Assembly: GCA_016714225.1 (NCBI GenBank) | Contig: JADJNS010000018.1 | Span: 186,001 to 250,000, forward strand | DNA from: Archangiaceae bacterium | GTDB taxonomy: Bacteria; Myxococcota; Myxococcia; Myxococcales; Myxococcaceae | Length of the DNA: 64,000 nucleotides | Direction: 5' to 3' | Part shown: positions 29,686 through 38,499 of the stretch, piece after piece | Layout: each line of letters opens with the position of its first letter | Position numbering within the stretch: position 1 is the stretch's first letter | Translations under genes and position numbers: made by a program | The notes under the pieces: model-generated | What the model was told of the DNA's origin: nothing | Databases searched by the model: none | Seen by the model: only the letters and a program-made list of their open reading frames with translations

Positions 29686-32011
29686 CTATGGGCAGAGCCG
29701 GCTCGACTGCGCGAGCTGCCCGTCGCGCCGCGCCTCGAACACCGTGTCGCCGGCCCGGTAGATGCGGGCCGCGGCGTCACCCGTCAGCCCATCGGCGAGC
29801 TGCGGCTGCCACCCGGCGGGGCCCAGGGCGGCGAGCCCGCGCGAGGTCGAGGCCAGCACGTGGCCACACGCCTCGACCGCCTCGAGAAACTGCCGCCCGT
29901 CGCCCGCGGCGCCGGCGAGCGTGAGCCCCGAGGGCAGCGAGACCACCCGCCCGTCGCGGTAGAGGGCGCGCACCTTGCCGTCGGCCTGCCACAGCGAGGC
30001 GAGGTCACCGGGAGGAACCGGCACCGCGCTCACCTGCCACTGCACCGCGCGCACGTCGACGCGCACCACGGTCTGGGCGGTGGCGACGTAGAAGATGCCC
30101 GCGGGCTCGCCGGGCACCGGCTCGATCGCCTGCACCGCGCTGGCGAGGTTCGGCAGCACGCGTGGCTCGAGCCGCTCGGAGGCACCGACGTGACCGAAGA
30201 ACATGCGGGTGCGGTCGCTCACCAGCACCCCGACGCCGGCGTCGTCCGAGAAGGCGGTGGCGTGCAGCGGCTCTTCGAGCGCAGGGGCGGCAGGGTCGAC
30301 GGTGCACAGCGGCGCGTCGGGGTCGCCGGCGAGGTCGACCACCTGGCCGTGGGCGTTGAGCGCCCAGCCTGCGCGCCCGCCGATCGCCACCCGCGCCCGG
30401 CGGGCATCTCCGGCGGCGAGCGGCTCGCGCAGCGCCCCGTTCGCCACCCGGGCGTGCGAGCGATCGTCGTACGCGTCGATGCCGCCGTCGGCCTGCGCGA
30501 TGATCAACGCCGGAGGCCCGTCGAGGTAGAGGGGCTGCGGGTCGAGCTGGCTCGAGCCGAAGTACAGCTGGCCCGAGCCAGAGGCCTTGCCCCAGGCGTT
30601 CGGTACGCCGCCGAACACCGACTCGTGGAGAAAGCCCGAGGTGTCGGCGAAGTACCCCCGGCCGTCGAGCAGCTCGCTGCGGTCGCACAGCGGGCCCGAC
30701 TTGCTGATGAAGAAGAAGCGCGACGGGCCGCTCACCGGCCGGCAGGTGATGACCACGCCCAGCGGCGAGCGGGTGGGGCGGTGGTCGACCACCGTCAAGC
30801 CACCGGGGCAGCCCGAGCAGGTGAACGTCGCGCCCAGCGAGTTGAGGTTGCACGCGTCGGTGCCGGTTCGGTCGGAGTAGTCGATCAACGTCACGCCACC
30901 GTCGAGGGTGAGGCCGGCCAGCAGCAGGTCGCCGCTGCGCAGGGCGCCGGCGTCGAGGTCGACGCCCTCGGGGCGCTTGCCGATGAGAACCCAGGGGCGC
31001 ACGCCGTTGGGGTCGCGCGAGTAGAGGCCGGTGGGGGTCGATGCGATGACGCAGCGGTCTGTCGTCGCGAGCAGGTCGATGAGGCCCCCGTCATCGGGAG
31101 CGGGGCGAAAGGTCTTGCCGTTGAAGTCCTGCTCGATGACTTCCTGGCGCAGCACGTAATAGCCGTTGGCGCCGTGCCGCCAGGCGAGCACGTCGTTGTC
31201 GCCGCCCTGCTGCAGGGTGTCGATCTGCAGGTCGCCGGCGTCGGGCTGCCGCGAGAGGTTGAGCTCCTGGCGCTGGGGTCCGGTGCTGGTGTAGGCGAAG
31301 CCGACCAGCCGGTCGTCGAGCGAGAAGTAGGCCCAGTTCACCGTCGCGGCGAGGCTGAAGATGCGCCCGCCCGGGTCGACCTCGAATTCGGTGACCCCGG
31401 CCAGCTGCCCCCGTCGAGCGGCGAATCATCGTCGCCCCGGCGTCGGTCGAGTGCCGCCCCGCAAACATGCGCGGGCTCTCTGCGGCGCCGAAGGCCACCG
31501 CGTCCCAATCGCGCTGCGGGGGTGAGGCGCGGGTGAGCCCGGCGTCGAAGCCGCTCACCTCGAGCACCTCGCGGCGCGCGACCGGGTCGACGCAGCGGTC
31601 GCCGAACCCGCAGCGCCAGCCGTCGGTGCAGTCGGTGTCGGTGGGCCAGTCACACGCGATGCCACCCGCATCGGTCGCAGGGTGGCACACCGCGTCGGCG
31701 CCGCAGCGCCAGTGGTCGGCGCAGTCTCCGCCCGAGAAGGCAGGGGCCACGCCGGCGTCGCGGCGGCAGGGCACCTCGTGCCCAAGCTCGCGCTGGTAGC
31801 AGGCGTGCTCGACGCCGCAGTACCAGCCCGACGGGCAGTCGACGCTCGTGCCGCAGCTCGCGCCCGCCCCCTTCGAGACCGGCTGGCACCAGCCGGCCGC
31901 GGTGCAGAACCAGCCCTCGTCGCAGTCGCTCTGCGCGCTGCACGCCCAGGCGTGCGGCTGGGAGAGGTCGACGCAACCACCGAGCAGCAGCAGGGGGAGC
32001 ACGCGTCTCAT
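29686..32011 (-). CDS. Cys-rich propeller-like lipoprotein, interrupted by one frameshift
   Basis: ATG 32011 opens a lipoprotein signal (MRRVLPLLLLGGC), then a Cys-rich module with five similar units (C..QSDCDEGWFC, CGTSVDCPSGWYC, CTDGWRCGFGDRC). At the run of five C at 31408-31412 there is one base too many; without it the frame continues into TEFEVDPGGRIFSLAA and the remaining ~550 residues. That part consists of propeller-like repeats (GLYSRDPNGVRPW, GWALNAHGQVVDLAGD, SLWQADGKVRALYRDGRVV). The corrected protein is ~774 residues. It lies directly after the CsgG-like gene with no gap, so they are one operon. Function is unknown; a surface sensor is possible. Confidence 0.6.
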
Positions 32012-32827
32012 CTAGAAGCTCCCTCCCAGGGCGAACGTCAGGCCGTCGCGGCCGGGCAGCAGCGCGACCTGGGTGGCGCCCTCGTCTCTGGGCATCAGCA
32101 CCAGGCCGAGCGCGGCCAGCGCCACTCCGCCGGCGAGGCAGCCGATGGCGGCCCAGCGGGTGCGCTCGATGCCGGCGGCGGCGCGCTGGTACGACGCGCG
32201 GGTGTCGAGAATGCCGGGGCGCTCGGCGCCCGAGTCGAGCTCGCCCTGCAGCTGGCCCTGGTTGTTGAGCGCCAGCGCGCCGAGCAAGAGGCCCACCACC
32301 GCGGTCGCCGCGCCGACGCCGACGAGGGTGTACGGCAGCACCCGCGACTTCGCCGGGGGAGCCGGCGTGGCGGTCGCCTCGGCCACCGCGTAGGGCAACG
32401 TGGCCTGCAGCGCGGCGAGGTCTTTCGCCAGCCGGGTGGCGCGCCCCAGCGGCTGGGCCTTCTTGGTGTCGAGCGTGTTCAAGGTGAGCTGCCACGCGTC
32501 GCCCAGCCGCGCGAGCGTGCCCGAGAGCACGAAGCGCGCGCCCAGCGCTCCCGAGAGCTCGGCGAGGCAGCTCTGCGCTTCCTCCGAGCAGCCGAGCAGC
32601 TGCTTCTGCCGCTCGAGCCCGAGCATGGTGCTGATGTCGCGCTGAGAGATGACCTCGAAGAACCCGCGGCGCTGCACCTCGGCGGCGATCGCCTCGCCGA
32701 AGGGGCCGGCGGTCTGGGCGTCGACGCCGGCGCCGGTGGCGAGGTCGAGCACCGCGAGCCTGGGCCGTTCGCCGGAGACAGGGGGCTGCGCGGCGACGGT
32801 GAGGGCGAGCACCAGGGGCGTGAGCAC
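32012..32827 (-). CDS. CsgG/TolB-N-like exported protein with transmembrane helices
   Basis: GTG 32827 gives a signal peptide (LTPLVLALTVAAQ). The domain that follows, residues ~25-130, has the nucleotide-free 'TolB N-terminal/CsgG' pattern: RPRLAVLDLATGAGVD, FFEVISQRDISTMLGLERQK, LGARFVLSGTLARLGDAWQL. Two hydrophobic helices follow at ~155-175 and ~220-240. Proteins like this are frequent in Myxococcota and are thought to lie in the envelope. The 37-base gap to eutC holds a TATACT box on this strand, so the promoter is tight and shared with the eut gene on the other side. Confidence 0.6.
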   Translation of the reverse strand: MLTPLVLALTVAAQPPVSGERPRLAVLDLATGAGVDAQTAGPFGEAIAAEVQRRGFFEVISQRDISTMLGLERQKQLLGCSEEAQSCLAELSGALGARFVLSGTLARLGDAWQLTLNTLDTKKAQPLGRATRLAKDLAALQATLPYAVAEATATPAPPAKSRVLPYTLVGVGAATAVVGLLLGALALNNQGQLQGELDSGAERPGILDTRASYQRAAAGIERTRWAAIGCLAGGVALAALGLVLMPRDEGATQVALLPGRDGLTFALGGSF

Positions 32828-32864
32828 GTGCAGAGTATAGGGGGCGTGGTAGACGTTCGGGGCC

Positions 32865-33745
32865 GTGGAACCTGCGCAGCTCGAACAGCTCGTCCGCACC
32901 GTGCTTCAAGAAGAGCTGGGCAAGGCCTCAGAGGCGAAGCTGCCCGCTCCGAGCGGCGTGCCCGAGGCGCAGCCCTGCGATGGCGACGGCTGCGCGCCGC
33001 GGGTGGTGAAGGCGCCGGTGCCGCGCGACGGCAGCGAGCTCGCGCGCATCGTCGGCTCGACCCCCGCACGCGTCGTGCAGGGCCGCACCGGCACGCGCTA
33101 CCTCACCCGGGTGTACGTGGGCATTCGCGCCGAGCACGCCATCGCGCTCGACGCGGTGCACAGCGAGGTGGCGAGAGACTTCGCCGCGACGCTCGGCTGC
33201 CTCTCGCTCGAGACGCGCGCCAGAGACAAAGAAGACTTTCTGCTCTACCCCGACCACGGGCGCCGGCTGTCGGACGCGAGCCGCCAGCTGCTCGAGCGCG
33301 AGGGCAGCAAGGGCGTCGACGTGCAGGTGATCGCGGCCGACGGCCTGGCGGCGTGGGCCATCGAAGAGCAGGGCCCCACCCTGGTGCCGGCGCTGCTGAG
33401 AGAGCTGAAGGGCGTCGGGCTCACCACCGGCCGGCCGCTGTTCGTGAAGTTCGCGCGCATCGGGGTGCAAGACGAGATCGGCGTGCTCACCCAGGCGAAG
33501 TCGACGGTGATTCTGGTGGGTGAGCGCCCGGGCCTGGGCACCGGCGATTCGCTCTCCATCTACACCGCGTTCGGCCCGCGCCTGAACCAGGACAACTCCG
33601 AGAAGAACTGCATCAGCAACGTGCGGCCGCTGGGGTGCCAGTGCAGACCGCGGCGGCCGAGTGCGCGCAGCTGATGCGGCGCACCTTCGATGCCGGCGGC
33701 GGTGGCCTGCACCTGGTGCGCAAGAGCCGCTCTGGGTCGCGATGA
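32865..33745 (+). CDS. eutC: Ethanolamine ammonia-lyase small subunit EutC, frameshifted near the C-terminus; keeps an encapsulation peptide
   Basis: The frame matches EutC: RTGTRYLTRVYVGIRAEHA, LYPDHGRRLSDASRQLL, DVQVIAADGLAAWAIEEQ, FVKFARIGVQDEIGVL, VILVGERPGLGTGDSLSIYT and NCISNVRPLG. At the four G at 33632-33635 one G is missing. Restoring it lets the protein continue (VPVQTAAAECAQLMRRTF) to the TGA at 33743-33745, ~293 residues, normal length. The N-terminus, MEPAQLEQLVRTVLQEEL, is an amphipathic helix closely like the known enterobacterial EutC microcompartment-targeting helix (MDQKQIEEIVRSVMASM, from memory). GTG 32865 is the start. The stop overlaps the eutL start (ATGA). Confidence 0.92.
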
Positions 33746-34428
33746 AGCGCGTCGACCTCTGGCCGCAGCTGCTGGCCTGCCGGCAGATCGACCAGGTCGA
33801 GCGGCAGCTCGCGGTGGCGCTGGGGCTCGACCCCGAGCGCGAGACCAGCGCCGGGCTGGTGACCTGCGATCAAGACGACTCGCTCTACGTGGCGCTCGAC
33901 CACGCCACCAAGTTCGCCAACGTCGAGGTGAAGTTCGCGCAGAGCTTCTACGCCGGCAGCAAGCACGCCTCGGGGCCTTACTCGGGAGAGATTCTCGGCA
34001 TCCTGGCCGGGGCCGACCCCGACGAGGTGGCCGAGGGGGTGCTGGCGCTGCGCGACGCGCTCAAGCAGGTGCGCTTTCAGACCTTCGAGGGCCCGCCCGA
34101 TGCGCACCCGGCCTTTCTCGCGCACGTCATCTCCGAGACGGGGCGCTACCTCGCGCCGCAGGCCGGCATCGCCCCGGGGCAGCCGATGGCGTACCTCATC
34201 GCGCCGCCGCTCGAGGCGCACGTGGCGGTCGACCTGGCGCTGAAGGCCGCGCCGGTGAAGCTCGCGAAGTGGATACCACCTCCCTCGGAGACGAACTTCG
34301 CGGGGGCGTTTCTGACCGGCGAGCTGCACCACCTCGAGGCCGCGCGCGACGCCTTCGCCGCCGGGGTGGAAGACGTGGCCGCCCGCCCGCTCGCGGCCGC
34401 GCGCCGGCCCGACCGCGAACGCCGCTGA
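33742..34428 (+). CDS. eutL: Ethanolamine microcompartment shell protein EutL (BMC-T type)
   Basis: This is a 228-residue trimeric shell protein of bacterial microcompartments. It matches EutL across its length: LVTCDQDDSLYVALDHATK, FAQSFYAGSKHASGPYSGEI, LAGADPDEVAEGVLAL, FLAHVISETGRYLA, GQPMAYLIAPPLEA and IPPPSETNFAGAFLTGEL. These cover both BMC folds of the tandem-domain protein. ATG 33742 overlaps the corrected eutC stop (ATGA), giving a eutCL pair. No other shell gene (hexamer or pentamer type) is in the window, so if a compartment is made, the other parts are encoded elsewhere. EutL trimers are thought to form gated pores for substrates. Confidence 0.95.
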   Translation: MKRVDLWPQLLACRQIDQVERQLAVALGLDPERETSAGLVTCDQDDSLYVALDHATKFANVEVKFAQSFYAGSKHASGPYSGEILGILAGADPDEVAEGVLALRDALKQVRFQTFEGPPDAHPAFLAHVISETGRYLAPQAGIAPGQPMAYLIAPPLEAHVAVDLALKAAPVKLAKWIPPPSETNFAGAFLTGELHHLEAARDAFAAGVEDVAARPLAAARRPDRERR

Positions 34429-34549
34429 CCACCGCAGTGGGCAGCCGCCGCTGCGCCTTCAACTGCCGTGCACACCGCTGGTCCGCGAGGTTTCGCGTGC
34501 TTGCCGCGCTGCAAGCGCTAGCCCGATTGCTGCACTGCACTGCCTCCGC

Positions 34550-35590
34550 ATGGGTTCAGCCATCACCAGGGCGATGCCGTCGACCTTGGGTTTGCCGCTG
34601 AACGAGCTGCTGGCGGGGTACCTGGGGCGCATTCCGGTCGAGGTGGCGCTGGGGGTGATGCGCGACGTGGCGCGGCTGCTCGAGCGTTCGCACCAGAACC
34701 ACCACCTGCACGGCTCGCTGTGCCCGCACGCCATCTGGGTGTCGAGCTCGGCAGAGGTCTGGCTCGAGTGGCACCCGCCCAAGAGCCCGACCTCGCGCAG
34801 CCTGCCGCCCGAGGTGCGGCAGGGCCAGGCGCCGAGCGTGGCCTCCGACGTCTACGCGCTGGCGGCGGTCGGCTACGAGCTGCTCACCGGGTTGAGCGTC
34901 TCGCGCGCGTGGGCCAAGGCGCCGCTGGTCAACCTGCAAGACGTGGCGTCGGCGCGCCAGTTCAACGGGCTGGTGCCGGTCGACGTCGACGAGGTGCTCT
35001 CGCTGGGGCTCAAGCGTCTGCCCCACGAGCGGCCGCAGCGGGTCGAGGTGCTGGCCCGCGTGGCCGAGGGAGTCATCGTGCCGGGGCGCTGGGAGCTCGA
35101 GCTCGCCGGCATGGTGGGCGACTCGTTCTTCGCGCCGGCGCTGCGCGAGCTGCCGGTGACCTGCGAGCGCGCGGGGCCGGCGGTACCTCGGCCGCTGCCG
35201 GCCACACCGCCCGCGCCGACCACGCGGCTGGTGATCGCCGAGCCGCTGCCGCGGCTCGAGCTCGAGGTGTTGCAGCGCGAGTCGGCCAATGAAGATTGCG
35301 AGCCGCGGGCTGGCTTCTCGAGGCTGAAGGCGTTCGGCACGAGCGCGGTGGTGACCGCGCTCACGCTGGCGCTCGCGTGCTCGTTCTTTCAGCGCGAGGC
35401 GCCGGTGATGGGCGTGGCGTCGGCCGCGGCGGTCGCCCTCGCGACGGCGGCGCCGGTCGACGTGCCGGCGCTGCCCGAGCTCGCCGAGCCGCCACCGTCG
35501 CCTGCGCCCAGCGTGAAGGCCGAGCGCCCGCGCGCCAACAAGCGCGGCGGGGTGAGCCACCGCAAGCGGCACCCGACGCGGGTTCCCTGA
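34550..35590 (+). CDS. Kinase-like membrane protein lacking the N-lobe (probable pseudokinase)
   Basis: This 346-residue protein resembles only the C-lobe of Hanks kinases: VMRDVARLLERSHQNHHLHG, SDVYALAAVGYELLTGLSVS and a late helix DVDEVLSLGLKRLPHERPQR. There is no glycine loop or catalytic Lys. The HRDLKxxN motif is replaced by HGSLCPHA, and no DFG is evident, so phosphotransfer is unlikely. One transmembrane helix (VVTALTLALACSFF, ~265-280) precedes a Pro/Ala-rich, strongly basic tail. The start is ATG 34550; ATG 34574 is an alternative. It lies 121 bases after eutL with no visible terminator. A scaffold or decoy role is plausible but inferred. Confidence 0.65.
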   Translation: MGSAITRAMPSTLGLPLNELLAGYLGRIPVEVALGVMRDVARLLERSHQNHHLHGSLCPHAIWVSSSAEVWLEWHPPKSPTSRSLPPEVRQGQAPSVASDVYALAAVGYELLTGLSVSRAWAKAPLVNLQDVASARQFNGLVPVDVDEVLSLGLKRLPHERPQRVEVLARVAEGVIVPGRWELELAGMVGDSFFAPALRELPVTCERAGPAVPRPLPATPPAPTTRLVIAEPLPRLELEVLQRESANEDCEPRAGFSRLKAFGTSAVVTALTLALACSFFQREAPVMGVASAAAVALATAAPVDVPALPELAEPPPSPAPSVKAERPRANKRGGVSHRKRHPTRVP

Positions 35591-35773
35591 GGCGCCGTCG
35601 GCGCTCGTCGCACTGGCCTGCATCGGCTCGCCGTGGCAGCGCTCGCTCACGCCCTCCAGCGTGCGGAAGTGAGCGAGGGGCCGAGCGAGCAGTCAGCGCC
35701 GGGGCCGCTCTGCTTCCTGCGGAGCGGGCGCTGCCACAGTGAGTCGGTGCAGGCGAGGTCGCCTGTGACGCTG

Positions 35774-35936
35774 ACGGCCCGGCAGGGTCAGGCCAAAGTT
35801 CAGGGATACGGGCAAGGGGTGGGACTGGGCAGGGTCTGGGGACGGCGAAGAGCGCCGCTCAGGTTGGGCCCCTTCCCCGACCCCAACCAACCCCTTCCCG
35901 AGACCCCTGAACCTTGGCCTGACCTTGCCGGGCCGT
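35774..35936. repeat. Long inverted repeat inside tandem unit 1
   Basis: A 32-base arm at 35774-35805 matches the reverse complement of 35905-35936 at 30 of 32 positions. Between them, G-rich (35806-35845) and C-rich (35868-35900) segments can pair further, so most of the 163 bases could fold into one long hairpin in DNA or RNA. Confidence 0.75.
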
Positions 35937-36111
35937 CGGCGCTCGTCGCCCTGGCCTGCATCGGCTCGCCGTGGCAGCGCCCGCTCACGCCCTCCAGCGT
36001 GCGGAAGTGAGCGAGGGGCCGAGCGAGCAGTCAGCGCCGGGGCCCTCTGCTTCTGCGGAGCGGGCGCTGCCACAGTGAGTCGGTGCAGGCGAGGTCGCCT
36101 GTGACGCTGAC

Positions 36112-36274
36112 GGCCCGGCAGGGTCAGGCCAAAGTTCAGGGATACGGGCAAGGGGTGGGACTGGGCAGGGTCTGGGGACGGCGAAGAGCGCCGCTCGGGT
36201 CGGGCCCCCCTTCCCCAACCCCAACCAACCCCTTCCCGAGACCCCTGAACCTTGGCCTGACCTTGCCGGGCCGT
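36112..36274. repeat. Long inverted repeat inside tandem unit 2
   Basis: This is the same pair of 32-base arms as in unit 1, shifted by 338 bases (36112-36143 with 36243-36274). The right arm runs across the junction into the start of unit 3, so the tandem boundary lies inside the palindrome. Confidence 0.75.
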
Positions 36275-36420
36275 CGGCGCTCGTCGCACTGGCCTGCACC
36301 GGCTCGCCGTGGCAGCGCCCGCTCACGCACTCCAGCGCGCGGAAGCGAGCGAGGGGCCGAGCGAGCAGTCAGCGCCGGGCCCCCTCTGCTTCTGCGAGAG
36401 CGTGCGCTGCTCGCTCCGAC

Positions 36421-36945
36421 TCAGCGGAACACGTAGCAGCTGTACCCGGTCGGGGTGAGCGCGCTGGCGTCGATGCGCACCGTGGCGGTGGGCAGCGGCG
36501 GCAGGTCGACGCTGTAGACCTGCTCGGTGGTGCACGCCCCGTCACCGTCGGCGTCGATGAAGAACAGCAGCGAGTAGAACTGGCCGGTCTCCGAGAGCGG
36601 GAAGTCGAGGTGCGCGACCGAGCCTGCGAACGAGACCGTGGCCCCGCCGATCTCCGAGAAGCCGCACCCCAGCATGCCCGCGACCGCGCGCAGCGAGCCG
36701 TCGCCGGGCAGCCCCGAGATGTCTGCGCTCAGGCGCGGCGCGAGTGAGACGCCGGCGCGGACCAGCTGGGCCGGGTGCTGCAGCTCGGCGGGCACCACCA
36801 GGCGCTCGATGGGAGACGCCGGCGGGGCGGTCGCCGCCAGCACCGGCTGGGCCTGGGCGGACGACTCGGAAGACCCGGGTGACTCCTGCGGCTCGAGGCC
36901 ACAGCCAGCGAAGAGGACGGCGACGACGGGGACGAGACGGTTCAT
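36421..36945 (-). CDS. Small lipoprotein, function unknown
   Basis: I chose ATG 36945 because GGAG lies 8 bases upstream and it opens into a lipoprotein signal (MNRLVPVVAVLFAGC, Cys 15). After a Ser/Gln/Pro-rich linker the ~130-residue mature domain is beta-rich, with AHLDFPLSETGQFYSLLFFI, DADGDGACTTEQVY (a calcium-loop-like Asp motif) and ATVRIDASALTPTGYSCYVF. The 'DADGDG' strand resembles the one in the lipoprotein at 7896-10181. A longer open frame upstream, reaching 38511, is the shadow of the acetylesterase-like gene and is not part of this gene. Confidence 0.65.
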   Translation of the reverse strand: MNRLVPVVAVLFAGCGLEPQESPGSSESSAQAQPVLAATAPPASPIERLVVPAELQHPAQLVRAGVSLAPRLSADISGLPGDGSLRAVAGMLGCGFSEIGGATVSFAGSVAHLDFPLSETGQFYSLLFFIDADGDGACTTEQVYSVDLPPLPTATVRIDASALTPTGYSCYVFR

Positions 36946-37009
36946 AGGTACAGCTCCTTTCGCCAGCAAGAGACCCGATCGGCAGCGTTTCCAAAATCGA
37001 TATGTTCTT

Positions 37010-37023
37010 GATACCGGCGTATC
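37010..37023. promoter_or_regulatory. Dyad symmetry in the AT-rich divergent promoter region
   Basis: GATACCGGCGTATC is a palindrome with GATAC/GTATC arms around CGGC. It lies in a conspicuously AT-rich patch (36990-37030) between the divergent genes starting at 36945 and 37111. It is a plausible operator for one or both genes; no regulator can be named. Confidence 0.4.
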
Positions 37024-37110
37024 TAAAATGTGTACGGTGACCGACTGCGACCGCGGTCGCGGCCGAAGAGCGACCCCGGTCGCGTTCGCGTGTTGAAAGG
37101 TGGTGACACC

Positions 37111-38499
37111 GTGCACTTGGCGGCGGGCACCCGGCTTGCTGTGCTGTCGGCGATGGCCCGCCCCCTGCGCCCCCTCCCTTTGCTTCTGCTCGCGTTCTCG
37201 TGCTCGCCCCTGCCGGTCGACCCCGGCAACCCGGGAGGAGGCGCCGCATCGGCGGGCGGCTCCGCCTCGGCCGGCGGCGGCAACGCACTGGCGGGTGGAG
37301 CGGGCGGAGCAAGTGGAGGCACCGCGGGCGGCACCGCGACTGCGGGCGGAGGCGCCTCGACCGCCGGTGGGAGCGGCGGCGGCGGCGCGAGCGCGAGCGC
37401 GTGGCAGTGGCAGGCCGTCGCGGGCAGCCAGTGCGGCAGTGGCAGCACGGCGGGCTTCGCGGTGAACCCGGGCACCTCGACCGACCTCTTCCTCTTCCTG
37501 CAGGGCGGCGGCGCCTGCTGGAACCAGGGCACCTGCCGGCCGTCGCTGCTGCGCTTCGGGCCCATCTGCTACTACGGCGCGAACGTCTGTCTGTACGACG
37601 GCGCGGGCGGCACGCAGCCGACCGCGTCGCACGTCGCCGAGCGCGACCCGTTTCCCACCGACGGCGGTGGCGCGCTGCCCGGCGAGCTGGCCCAGATGAA
37701 CGCGGTGAAGGCGCTCGACCGCGCCGCACCGGACAACCCGTTTCGCGCGGCGACCTTCGTCTACGTACCCTACTGCACCGGTGACCTGCACTCGGGCAAC
37801 GCGCAGCGAAGCTACGCATACCAGGACGTGGCGTTCGGCCCGACCGGCACCTTCACCATGCACTTCGCCGGCGCGGCGAACATGGACCTGTACCTGGCGC
37901 GGCTCAAGGCGAGGTACCCGAACGTCACCCGCATCTGGCTCACCGGCCTGAGCGCCGGCGCGTTCGGCGCGACGTTCAACTTCGATCGGGTGGCTCGCGC
38001 GTTTCCCGGCGCCGAGGTGCACCTGCTCGCCGACTCGGGGCCGTTCATCGACTTTCCCAGGTACCCGGCGTGGCGCGACGAGTGGTCGATGCAGTTTCCC
38101 ACCGGCTGCACGACGTGCTCGGACGGCGGCTTCCCCGCGGTGGTCGAGCACCTCTCGACCGCGTACCCGAACCGCCGGGTGGCCCTGCTCAGCAACGATC
38201 AGGACGCGGTGATTCGCTACTTCATGTTCGGCGGCGACGGCCCCGACCAGGCGCTCAACCCGCCGCTGGGCGGGTTCACCACCGGCCTCGCCGCGCTCGA
38301 GAGCCGCTACGACGCGCACCCCAACGCGCGCTACTTCGTGGTGCCTGGCGCCGGCCACGTGCTGTGGGGCGAGTACGGCACGCGGCAGGCCGACGGCGGC
38401 TACACCGCGCCCCGCCAGAGCCGCGATGGCGGCACCGACCTCAAGCGCTTCATCGACGGCTGGGCGACCGGCTCGGCCGACTTCAGCAGCACGCGGTGA
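37111..38499 (+). CDS. Pectin acetylesterase/Notum-like serine hydrolase, lipoprotein
   Basis: GTG 37111 has AAAGG upstream; ATG 37153 is an alternative that gives a more compact signal. Both lead to a lipobox AFSC, then a long Gly/Ala/Ser-rich linker. The catalytic domain (~330 residues) matches the pectin acetylesterase family: DLFLFLQGGGACWNQGTC (oxyanion-hole strand), IWLTGLSAGAFGATFNF with the nucleophile Ser in GLSAGAFG, LADSGPFIDFP for the Asp region, and VPGAGHVLWGEY for the His. All three catalytic residues appear present. It is likely a surface-exposed deacylase acting on polysaccharide or lipid-linked esters; the substrate is uncertain. Confidence 0.8.
   Translation: MHLAAGTRLAVLSAMARPLRPLPLLLLAFSCSPLPVDPGNPGGGAASAGGSASAGGGNALAGGAGGASGGTAGGTATAGGGASTAGGSGGGGASASAWQWQAVAGSQCGSGSTAGFAVNPGTSTDLFLFLQGGGACWNQGTCRPSLLRFGPICYYGANVCLYDGAGGTQPTASHVAERDPFPTDGGGALPGELAQMNAVKALDRAAPDNPFRAATFVYVPYCTGDLHSGNAQRSYAYQDVAFGPTGTFTMHFAGAANMDLYLARLKARYPNVTRIWLTGLSAGAFGATFNFDRVARAFPGAEVHLLADSGPFIDFPRYPAWRDEWSMQFPTGCTTCSDGGFPAVVEHLSTAYPNRRVALLSNDQDAVIRYFMFGGDGPDQALNPPLGGFTTGLAALESRYDAHPNARYFVVPGAGHVLWGEYGTRQADGGYTAPRQSRDGGTDLKRFIDGWATGSADFSSTR

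Larger units (their letters stand above)
35594..36420. repeat. 338-bp tandem repeat, about 2.4 copies, with long internal inverted repeats
   Basis: Units start at 35594, 35932 and 36270, exactly 338 bases apart. The first two are nearly identical; the third diverges after ~125 bases and runs to the stop of the next gene. Each unit starts GCCGTCGGCGCTCGTCGC and contains the short hairpin CTCGCTCAC...GTGAGCGAG. The region fills the whole gap between the pseudokinase gene and the lipoprotein at 36421. Frames open here on both strands only because of high GC and repeat structure. No gene is supported. Confidence 0.85.

Noticed and set aside
35693..36330. Several open frames in the 338-bp tandem repeat
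   Set aside because: They appear on both strands, repeat with the unit and resemble no protein; the DNA palindrome explains them.
35594..36420. CRISPR array
   Set aside because: Units are 338 bases and similar along their whole length, with no short repeat/unique spacer alternation and no cas genes.
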